Of a stretch of DNA of 64,000 nt, positions 36,068 to 42,733 are shown one piece after another. The position numbers and the translations under genes are program-made. The stretch comes from AWTP1-13 sp963827545. Its GTDB lineage: Bacteria; Pseudomonadota; Alphaproteobacteria; Rhizobiales; Hyphomicrobiaceae. The stretch spans positions 18,706 to 82,705 of the forward strand of contig CAWHBI010000014.1 in the NCBI GenBank assembly GCA_963827545.1. The letters run 5' to 3'. Every line of letters starts with the position of its first letter. Within the stretch, counting starts at the first letter, position 1. Under the pieces are notes generated by a model. That model did no database searches, was not told the DNA's origin, and was given only the letters and a program-made list of their open reading frames with translations.

Positions 36068-37345
36068 CTACCGCCGCAACACGCCCCTGCCCGCGTAGCG
36101 CGCCACATCGCCAAGCTCCTGCTCGATGCGGATCAGCTGGTTGTACTTGGCGGTGCGGTCGGAGCGCGAAAGCGAGCCCGTCTTGATCTGGCCGGCGTTG
36201 GTGGCCACCGCAATGTCGGCGATGGTGGCATCCTCCGTCTCGCCGGAGCGGTGCGAGATGACGGCCGTGTAGGCGGCCGCCTGGGCCATGGCGACGCAGT
36301 CGAGCGTCTCGGTGAGCGATCCGATCTGGTTGACCTTGATCAGGATCGAGTTGGCGATGCCCTTCTCGATGCCCTCTTTCAATCTCACCGTGTTGGTGAC
36401 GAACAGATCGTCGCCCACCAGCTGGCACTTCGCGCCGATCGCCTCCGTGAGCGCCTTCCAGCCCTGCCAGTCGTCCTCGGCCATGCCGTCCTCGATGGAG
36501 ACGATCGGGTAGCCCGCGACCAGGTTGGCCAGGTATTTGGCCATGCCGGCGCTGTCGAGCGTCTTGCCTTCGCCCTCGATTCTGTACTTGCCGTCCTTGT
36601 AGAACTCGGTGGCTGCGCAATCGAGCGCCAGCACCACGTCCTGGCCCGGCTTGTAGCCCGCCCCCTCGATCGCCTTCATGATGAAGGACAGCGCCTCCTC
36701 GGCCGACTTGAGGTTGGGCGCAAAGCCGCCTTCGTCTCCCACGTTCGTGCTGTGCCCGGCATCCTTGAGCGCCTTGCGCAGCGTATGGAACACTTCCGAG
36801 CCCATGCGGATGGCGTCGGCGCACGAGGTCGCCGCCACAGGCATGATCATGAACTCCTGGATGTCGATGGGGTTGTCGGCGTGCGCGCCGCCGTTGATGA
36901 TGTTCATCATCGGTACGGGCAGCACGTGGGCTCTCGCGCCGCCGAGATAGCGGTAGAGGGGCAGCTCCCTGGCAGCCGCCGCAGCTTTGGCGACGGCCAG
37001 GGAAACACCCAGGATGGCGTTGGCGCCGACGCGGCCCTTGTTGGGCGTGCCGTCGAGCTTGATCAGGGCGTCATCGATGCGGCGCTGGTCCTCGGCATCC
37101 ATGCCGGAGAGCGCATCGAAGATCTCGCCGTTGACGGCGTCGACCGCCTTGAGCACGCCCTTGCCGAGATAGCGCTGCTTGTCGCCGTCCCTGAGCTCGA
37201 TGGCCTCGTGCGCCCCCGTCGAGGCTCCGGACGGCACCGCTGCGCGCCCCAGCGAGCCATCCTCGAGCACCACGTCGACCTCGACCGTGGGGTTCCCGCG
37301 GCTGTCCAGGATTTCGCGGCCGATGATGTCGACTATGGCGGTCAT
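36068..37345 (-). CDS. eno: Enolase
   Basis: The 425-residue protein begins TAIVDIIGREILDSRGNPTV and has the conserved GASTGAHEA loop, GDEGGFAPN, metal ligands in VSIEDGMAEDDW and DDLFVTN, and the signature ILIKVNQIGSLTET followed by SHRSGETED. It converts 2-phosphoglycerate to phosphoenolpyruvate. The ATG at 37345 with GAGGAC upstream is the family start. The TAG stop lies at the edge of a palindromic repeat. The gene is divergent from the signal-peptidase-like gene. Confidence 0.96.
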   Translation of the reverse strand: MTAIVDIIGREILDSRGNPTVEVDVVLEDGSLGRAAVPSGASTGAHEAIELRDGDKQRYLGKGVLKAVDAVNGEIFDALSGMDAEDQRRIDDALIKLDGTPNKGRVGANAILGVSLAVAKAAAAARELPLYRYLGGARAHVLPVPMMNIINGGAHADNPIDIQEFMIMPVAATSCADAIRMGSEVFHTLRKALKDAGHSTNVGDEGGFAPNLKSAEEALSFIMKAIEGAGYKPGQDVVLALDCAATEFYKDGKYRIEGEGKTLDSAGMAKYLANLVAGYPIVSIEDGMAEDDWQGWKALTEAIGAKCQLVGDDLFVTNTVRLKEGIEKGIANSILIKVNQIGSLTETLDCVAMAQAAAYTAVISHRSGETEDATIADIAVATNAGQIKTGSLSRSDRTAKYNQLIRIEQELGDVARYAGRGVLRR

Positions 37346-37424
37346 ACGGTTGTCCTCTTCCTCCGGGAATTTACCAGTGGGCCTTTTAGCCCGTGCCGCC
37401 CCTGAAAGCATCCGTCTTGGCAAA

Positions 37425-38192
37425 ATGGCAAGATCGCTAGACAAGGCCCCAGCAGCGCCTGGCTCGGCCCAAGACGATATCGGTTACCTGCGCGGCGAGC
37501 GGCGGACCCTGATCATCGCGTCGTCCCTCGGGTTCCTCTTGTTCATCATCGTGGCTCTCTGCTTCCCGAATGCCGGCCCCGTCTTCCGCATTCTCAGTAT
37601 TGGCCATCATGGCATGGCGCCGGCTGTGCCCGTCTGGAGCAACGTCGTGGTGTCGCGCGCTTCCTACGGCTACAGCCGCTACTCCTTCGACGATTTCGAG
37701 CTGCCGATCAGCAGCCGGTGGCCGGCGCTGGTGCCCCGACGCGGCGATATCGTCGCGTATCGTATGCCTTCGTTGAGGGTCTTTTTCCCGAAAGAGAACC
37801 TGCCGCCCCCCATAGATCTATTCGCCAGCAACCCCACCATCTTCATGTCGCGGATCATCGGCTTGCCAGGCGACAAAATCGAGATGACCAACGACAGGCT
37901 TTCGATCAACGGCAAGCTCGTCCTGCGCGAGCCCGCGCCGAAGATGCCAGATCCAGATGGTGGAATAGGAGAGGTCGACGTCTACATCGAACGGCTCCCC
38001 GAGGGTGCCAGCTACCGCGTCATCGAGAGAGCCGGCCGTAGCGGACCCGCCAACGGCACCCTGGTGTACGATGTGCAGCCTGGGGAAGTCTTTCTGCTCG
38101 GTGACGACCGGGTCAGCCGCTACACGGGCCGCCACACGGGCAACTTGGTGCCCATCGAGCTTGTCATCGGGCGCGCTATCGCCGCATTCTGA
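37425..38192 (+). CDS. Signal peptidase I homologue lacking the catalytic Ser-Lys dyad
   Basis: The 255-residue protein has one membrane helix (about 28-46) and a recognisable S26 fold: SNVVVSRASYGYSRYS, RRGDIVAYRMP, RIIGLPGDKIEM, INGK and a late VFLLGDDRVSRYTGRH. The catalytic serine box, normally PSGSMxPT, reads GHHGMAPA, so Ser is Gly63. The general base lysine, normally in IKRVIGLPGD, is Ser142 in MSRIIGLPGD. The GDNRxNSxDSR box is also altered. It is therefore probably inactive as a protease and may bind or regulate. A true lepB should exist elsewhere. Confidence 0.8.
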   Translation: MARSLDKAPAAPGSAQDDIGYLRGERRTLIIASSLGFLLFIIVALCFPNAGPVFRILSIGHHGMAPAVPVWSNVVVSRASYGYSRYSFDDFELPISSRWPALVPRRGDIVAYRMPSLRVFFPKENLPPPIDLFASNPTIFMSRIIGLPGDKIEMTNDRLSINGKLVLREPAPKMPDPDGGIGEVDVYIERLPEGASYRVIERAGRSGPANGTLVYDVQPGEVFLLGDDRVSRYTGRHTGNLVPIELVIGRAIAAF

Positions 38193-38227
38193 AGACCGGC
38201 GATTATAGATCTACATCCTAAGGAACC

Positions 38228-38929
38228 ATGGGCGAGACAACAGCCCTAGTTTTGTTTTCCGGCGGTCAGGACTCCACTGTCTGCCTGGCGTGGGCGCTCG
38301 ATCGCTACGAGCGCGTGGAGACCATAGGCTTCGCTTACGGCCAGCGGCACGAGATCGAGCTGGTGCAGCGGCCCGTGGTCCGCGAGGCTATCGCTACAAT
38401 GTTTCCACCATGGGGCCCGCGGCTCGGCGAAGACCATGTGCTCGAGCTCGCGACCCTGGGACAGATCAGCGACACTGCCCTCACCCGCGAGGCCCAGTTC
38501 GAGATGACTGCCGCCGGCTTGCCCAACACGTTCGTGCCGGGGCGCAACCTGCTGTTCTTCACTTACGCGGCCGCCCTGGCCTACCGGCGCGGCGTCCGCA
38601 CCCTCATCGGCGGCATGTGCGAGACCGATTTTTCCGGCTACCCCGACTGCCGCAACGAGACGCTGCAGAGCCTGGCCAAATCGATCTCGCTCGGCATGGA
38701 TGTGCCTTTCACCATCGAGACACCCCTGATGTGGGTCGACAAGGCCGGCACGTGGGCGATGGCGCAAGAGCTGGGCGGCGCGGCACTCGTCGAACTCATC
38801 GTCGAGCACACGCACACCTGCTACACACCCGACCGCACGACCCGGCATGCCTGGGGCTTTGGCTGCGGCACGTGTCCCGCATGCGGGCTGCGGGCGAAAG
38901 GATGGGGGAAATGGACCAACACGCGCTGA
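38228..38929 (+). CDS. queC: 7-cyano-7-deazaguanine synthase
   Basis: The 233-residue protein has the PP-loop SGGQDST (11-17), the QueC motif GFAYGQRHEIEL, PGRNLLFFTYAAALAYRRG and GMCETDFSGYPDCR. The zinc cysteines lie in CYTPDRT and CGTCPACGLR near the C-terminus. It makes preQ0 from CDG with ammonia and ATP. AAGGA precedes the ATG by 4 bp. It lies 35 bp downstream of the signal-peptidase-like gene and 3.7 kb from the queF fusion gene. Confidence 0.95.
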   Translation: MGETTALVLFSGGQDSTVCLAWALDRYERVETIGFAYGQRHEIELVQRPVVREAIATMFPPWGPRLGEDHVLELATLGQISDTALTREAQFEMTAAGLPNTFVPGRNLLFFTYAAALAYRRGVRTLIGGMCETDFSGYPDCRNETLQSLAKSISLGMDVPFTIETPLMWVDKAGTWAMAQELGGAALVELIVEHTHTCYTPDRTTRHAWGFGCGTCPACGLRAKGWGKWTNTR

Positions 38930-39267
38930 TTATCTACCTCCACGGCATCGGCGAGCGCGCCGACGAGATGGGCGTCGACGACCTCGATGCTCTCATTGCG
39001 CTGCAGGAACAGCTTGCCGAGGCCATCGAGCCGGCCGGCATCGGCGAAGTCGACGGCAACGAGATCGCGATGGATGGGTCCGAGGGGTCGCTTTACGCAT
39101 ACGGCCCGGACGCAAAAGCAATGCTCAAGGCTGCCCTTCCCATCATTTGCGCTTCGCCCCTCGCCCACGGCGGCGGTGTCAAGTTGCGATACGGGGCGGT
39201 CGACGATGAGGGCGCCATCGAGGAGAACTTTCTGCTCGCAGATCTCTGCGCCAAGCGGAACGGGTGA
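38911..39267 (+). CDS. Hypothetical protein (118 aa) overlapping queC
   Basis: The ATG at 38911 lies inside the end of queC, 19 bp before its final base, and has GGGGG in front of it. The product includes LIIYLHGIGERADEMGVDDL and GSLYAYGPDAKAMLKAALPI, a plausible small alpha/beta domain with acidic character. I recognise no family. The overlap suggests coupled translation with queC. Confidence 0.65.
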   Translation: MDQHALIIYLHGIGERADEMGVDDLDALIALQEQLAEAIEPAGIGEVDGNEIAMDGSEGSLYAYGPDAKAMLKAALPIICASPLAHGGGVKLRYGAVDDEGAIEENFLLADLCAKRNG

Positions 39268-39282
39268 GGGAGACGAGAACAC

Positions 39283-39531
39283 ATGCCCGCTCGCGAAGAC
39301 CTTGTCCGCGCCGTCGACCTCGCCCTTGCCGGCGACTGGAACGGCGCACACGAGATCGCACAGCAGGACGAATCCGATCCGACCTCCTGCTGGATCCATG
39401 CCGTGCTGCACAAGATCGAGGGCGATGCCGGCAACGCCCGCTACTGGTACCGCCTGGCCGGGCAGGCCTACGAAGCCTATGCCGATCCCAAGGTCGAGCT
39501 TGCCGCAATCAAGGCCGTGCTGTCGTATTAG
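39283..39531 (+). CDS. Hypothetical alpha-helical protein (82 aa)
   Basis: It follows the previous gene by 15 bp with a GGGAGACGAG site before its ATG. The product is acidic and helical, with AVDLALAGDWNGAHEIAQQ, WIHAVLHKIEGDAGNARYWY and a C-terminal AIKAVLSY. The two helix pairs resemble a TPR-like unit and the sequence type is conserved in alphaproteobacteria as an unnamed small protein. It may be co-transcribed with queC. Confidence 0.7.
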   Translation: MPAREDLVRAVDLALAGDWNGAHEIAQQDESDPTSCWIHAVLHKIEGDAGNARYWYRLAGQAYEAYADPKVELAAIKAVLSY

Positions 39532-39671
39532 CGAATGTCACGTTCGACACGAGCGGTAGGGCGCAAGTAGCGAGAGCTTATCCCCGTGCCTGTCACGAAC
39601 TGCGCAATGCTACCACATCTGTCATGATCCAACACGGCTACCGCCGCGCACCCAAGGCGAGAAGACGGGGC

Positions 39672-40442
39672 ATGATGGTCAACCTCGCCAAATCCCCCTC
39701 CTTCCGCCTCGACGGCAAGCGCGCGCTGGTGACGGGCGCCGGCCGCGGCATCGGGCTCGCCGCCGCCGGCGCACTGGCCGACGCAGGCGCGCATGTTACG
39801 TTGGCCGCACGCACCAGGGCCGAAATCGAATCCGCGGCAGAGGCTATCCGCGCCCGCGGTCAGCAGGCCGAGGCGCTGGTCCTCGACGTCACCGACCTCG
39901 CGGCCATGCAGCAGGCCATCGCGCGGGCCGAGCCCTTCAACATCCTCCTCAACAACGCCGGCACCAACCGCCCCAAGCCGCTGCTCGACGTCACCATCGA
40001 CGACTTCGATGCCATCATGGGCCTCAACGTGCGCGCCGCCTACTTCGTGGCGCAGGCGGTGGCGCGCAGGCTGGTAGAGGCGAGGCAACCGGGCTCCATC
40101 ATCAACATCTCCTCGCAGATGGGCCACGTCGGCGCGGCGCGGCGCACGGTCTACTGTGCGTCCAAGCACGCCATGGAGGGGTTCACCAAGGCCATGGCGA
40201 TCGAGCTGGCGCCGCACAATATCCGCGTCAACAGCATCGGTCCCACCTTCCTCGAAACCCCGCTGACGCGGCCTTTCTTCGAGAACCCGGCATTCAAGGC
40301 CGAGGTGCTCTCCCGCATCAAGCTCGGCCGCCTCGGGCAACTCGACGAGGTCACCGGCGCCATTGTCTTCCTCGCCTCGGATGCCTCCTCGCTGATGACC
40401 GGCTCGGCGCTCGTCGTCGACGGCGGCTGGACGGCCGAGTAG
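39672..40442 (+). CDS. SDR family oxidoreductase
   Basis: The 256-residue protein is a classical short-chain dehydrogenase: TGAGRGIG cofactor motif, NNAG, the catalytic serine in INISSQMGH, YCASK with Tyr and Lys, and the C-terminal GSALVVDGGW. A glucose/gluconate-type dehydrogenase or 3-oxoacyl reductase is possible. Two adjacent ATGs (39672 and 39675) follow GACGGGG and either could be used; an upstream ATG at 39624 is less likely. Confidence 0.88.
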   Translation: MMVNLAKSPSFRLDGKRALVTGAGRGIGLAAAGALADAGAHVTLAARTRAEIESAAEAIRARGQQAEALVLDVTDLAAMQQAIARAEPFNILLNNAGTNRPKPLLDVTIDDFDAIMGLNVRAAYFVAQAVARRLVEARQPGSIINISSQMGHVGAARRTVYCASKHAMEGFTKAMAIELAPHNIRVNSIGPTFLETPLTRPFFENPAFKAEVLSRIKLGRLGQLDEVTGAIVFLASDASSLMTGSALVVDGGWTAE

Positions 40443-40612
40443 CCATCACTGACTGGCGTGGCGCGGCTACATCGGCAACGCGCTGACTCTGAAGTGTATT
40501 TCCAACCTCATCAGCTCGAATCAGCGTAGTTAGTGCATGCACACCGCACCGGAGTAGGGGACGCTGCGGCACGTCTCGATAATACCGGGCTAACAAACTA
40601 CGGGGGTGCCAC

Positions 40613-40855
40613 ATGCCGCCAATGATGCGGAAAGCTATCGACGTCCTGACGGCCATCGGCCTGACCGCCGCCGTCTTCTTCGTGATCGTGGTCGCCAACA
40701 GTTTCCTGATGGCACGCGGCAACTACAGCCACGGCTTCAATCTCTGGTACAGCTTCATCCTGCGACCCGACATCCTGGGCACCATGGTGCTCACTGCGCT
40801 CGTCACCATGGCCTACGTGATCTGGAAGCAGACCGGCGGACGGCCAAGGCTCTGA
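40613..40855 (+). CDS. Small two-span membrane protein (80 aa)
   Basis: The ATG has GGGGG at good spacing. The product has two hydrophobic helices (about 10-32 and 51-70) linked by a loop ARGNYSHGFNLWYSFILRPD. No family is recognised. It is followed at once by a cluster of hairpins and converges on the queuosine transporter gene. Confidence 0.65.
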   Translation: MPPMMRKAIDVLTAIGLTAAVFFVIVVANSFLMARGNYSHGFNLWYSFILRPDILGTMVLTALVTMAYVIWKQTGGRPRL

Positions 40856-40860
40856 CGGTG

Positions 40861-41026
40861 GGTGTCTGACCCTCCGGGTCAGACACCACGACGCCCATCC
40901 ATTTGCCGCTGAGCCGTGGTGTCAATCCGGACGGTGGGTGTCTGACCCTCCGGGTCAGACACCGTGACGCCCACCCATCCATTTGCCGGTGAGCCGGGGT
41001 GTCAGACCCGCAGGGTCTGACACCCC
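40861..41026. repeat. Cluster of three strong hairpins, first two in 76-bp tandem repeat
   Basis: GGTGTCTGACCC-TCC-GGGTCAGACACC occurs at 40861-40887 and again at 40937-40963, within a repeat of 76-bp period that also shares CGCC-CATCCATTTGCCG. A third, related hairpin with a 14-bp stem, GGGGTGTCAGACCC with its complement, lies at 40996-41026, one base before the stop of the transporter gene. The cluster sits between convergent genes and probably ends both transcripts. Confidence 0.85.
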
Positions 41027-41027
41027 A

Positions 41028-41735
41028 TCACGTCGCGATCTTGAACGGATTGAAGTTGGTATCGCGGTCGTAATAGTCCTCGTTCTCGGCGCGCTTGAGG
41101 AAGGCGACAACGCGGTATGTGATCGGTAGAAAGACGATCTCCACTCCGGTTTTCAATAGGAACTGCATGTACGTCAGTTGAATCACCAGCTCATTCGGCA
41201 TGATCCCCGAGTTGTAGAAGGCGAGCGGGTAGAATAGCGCCGAGTCCACCGCCTCCCCCGCTACCGTCGAGCCGACGAACCGCGCGCCCTGGAAGCGGCC
41301 GCTGGTCCAGACCTTCATCTTTGCCAGCACGAAGGAATTCACGAACTCGCCGCAGAAGTAGGCGAACATCGAGGCGAGCGCGATGCGCCAGGTGTTGCCG
41401 AAAGCGACCTCGTACACCTTCTGGTTTGGCCACCCGGGCGCTGGCGGCAGTGCCACTACTACGGCCGCCATCACGGCTGCGAACAGCAGCGCTCCAAACC
41501 CTGCCCAGATCACCCGCCGCGCCCGGCTGTAGCCGTACACCTCGGTGAGGATGTCGCCGAACACGTAGGAGATGGGGAAGAACAGCACTCCGGCGCCGAA
41601 TGTCACCGCGCCGATCAGCGGCAGGTCGATCTGCGCCGCCTTGGCCGGACCGATCAGGTTGGAGCACACCAGCACCACCACGAACGCCACCATGACGAAC
41701 TCGAAGTAGCGGTATTGCCGCGCCGATTGCTGCAT
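41028..41735 (-). CDS. Queuosine precursor transporter, YhhQ family
   Basis: The 235-residue protein has six or seven membrane segments and YhhQ motifs: MVAFVVVLVCSNLIGPAKAAQ, FPISYVFGDILTEVYGYSRAR, FGNTWRIALASMFAYFCGEF and STVAGEAVDS. YhhQ imports the queuosine precursors preQ0 and preQ1. The ATG at 41735 follows AAGGGGGG. The gene diverges from the XRE-QueF gene with a 168-bp region between them that holds inverted repeats, so both may answer to one regulator. Confidence 0.9.
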   Translation of the reverse strand: MQQSARQYRYFEFVMVAFVVVLVCSNLIGPAKAAQIDLPLIGAVTFGAGVLFFPISYVFGDILTEVYGYSRARRVIWAGFGALLFAAVMAAVVVALPPAPGWPNQKVYEVAFGNTWRIALASMFAYFCGEFVNSFVLAKMKVWTSGRFQGARFVGSTVAGEAVDSALFYPLAFYNSGIMPNELVIQLTYMQFLLKTGVEIVFLPITYRVVAFLKRAENEDYYDRDTNFNPFKIAT

Positions 41736-41815
41736 TCCAGGCCCCCCTTGGTTCCACAGCGTCTTCGCCCAGACGGTAACGTCCACGGCCGCGATAAAGC
41801 AAAACCTTGTCACTT

Positions 41816-41855
41816 GTCTAGGTTTGATTGTCCGTATAGACGTGTCTAGTAATAT
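41816..41855 (+). promoter_or_regulatory. Candidate promoter and operator for the XRE-queF gene
   Basis: TTGTCC (41828-41833) and TAATAT (41850-41855) are spaced by 16 bp and suit -35 and -10 boxes, giving a leader of about 40 nt. The spacer holds the perfect inverted repeat TAGAC-GT-GTCTA (41837-41848), and another GTCTA half-site stands at 41816-41820. The position between -35 and -10 is ideal for repression, most simply by the XRE domain of the gene product itself. Confidence 0.6.
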
Positions 41856-41903
41856 AAGACCCTCAACATCAGCGTCGCCCAAGCAAGCCCTGACATCGCT
41901 GCC

Positions 41904-42620
41904 ATGATCGCCTCTCTGCGCCCCGCGCTCAAGCCCCTGGGCCGTCGCATCCAGCAGGCCCGCAGAACCGCCCAGCTGACCCAGGTCAGCGTCGGGCGGG
42001 ACCTGGGCGTCTCGAAGCAACAGGTGAGCCACTGGGAGACGGGACGGTCCGACATCACTCGGGAGCATCTGCTTCGGCTGGCGCGCTTGTTTCATGTCGA
42101 TGTGGATTGGCTGGCGCGCGGTACGATGGTCGAGCCCAGCGGGGTCCTGGACAACGGGCCCGAGCGTTCGACAGAGGGGCTGGCAGCGCTGGGCCAGAAA
42201 GTGGCCCTCCCGTCCGCGCCAGGGCAGGCCATCCTCGAGCGTGTCGCCAACCCCCACACCGACACGAACTATGCCGCCCGCTTCACCGCGCCCGAGTTCA
42301 CGACACTGTGTCCCGTCACGGGCCAGCCGGACTTCGCGCATCTCGTCATCGACTACGTGCCGGACCGATGGCTGGTGGAGTCGAAGTCGCTGAAACTCTA
42401 TCTCGCCTCCTACCGCAACCACGGCGCGTTCCACGAGGACTGCACGGTGGCGATCGGCAAGCGGCTCGTAGCGCTGCTGGAGCCGCACTACCTGCGCATC
42501 GGCGGCTACTGGTATCCGCGCGGCGGCATGCCCATCGACGTCTTCTGGCAGACCGGCACGTGCCCCGAGGACGTGTGGCTCCCCGATCAGGGCGTCGCGC
42601 CTTATCGCGGACGGGGCTAG
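41904..42620 (+). CDS. queF: XRE-type HTH domain fused to NADPH-dependent 7-cyano-7-deazaguanine reductase QueF
   Basis: The 238-residue protein has an HTH_XRE domain at about 12-72 (RRTAQLTQVSVGRDLGVSKQ, then VSHWETG) and a short-form QueF domain from about 90 to the end. The QueF part has catalytic Cys136 and Asp143 in TTLCPVTGQPD, the substrate motif ESKSLKLYL (159-167) and HED at 177-179. It should reduce preQ0 to preQ1. Ordinary short QueF has no DNA-binding domain. An internal ATG at codon 75 could yield QueF alone, but it lacks a good ribosome binding site. A role in autoregulation is inferred. Confidence 0.9.
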   Translation: MIASLRPALKPLGRRIQQARRTAQLTQVSVGRDLGVSKQQVSHWETGRSDITREHLLRLARLFHVDVDWLARGTMVEPSGVLDNGPERSTEGLAALGQKVALPSAPGQAILERVANPHTDTNYAARFTAPEFTTLCPVTGQPDFAHLVIDYVPDRWLVESKSLKLYLASYRNHGAFHEDCTVAIGKRLVALLEPHYLRIGGYWYPRGGMPIDVFWQTGTCPEDVWLPDQGVAPYRGRG

Positions 42621-42733
42621 ACCACGCCAGCCGCCACATTGGCGTCGCGCCACCATGCTTGGCTTGGCAGTAATCCGGCTCGCTTGGTCTTTGACCACCG
42701 CTCAGCGAATTTCTGCGAAGGGGGCTGCCTGCC

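Noticed and set aside
38193..38227. Possible preQ1 riboswitch before queC (CTAAGGA just upstream of the ATG)
   Set aside because: The whole gap is 35 nt, lacks the A-rich loop and the stem of class I preQ1 aptamers, and CTAAGGA is explained as the ribosome binding site.
40861..41026. Repeats resembling a CRISPR array
   Set aside because: Only two 76-bp units plus a reversed variant exist, the palindromic core is a hairpin of 27 bp, the intervening sequence is itself repeated, and no cas genes are near.
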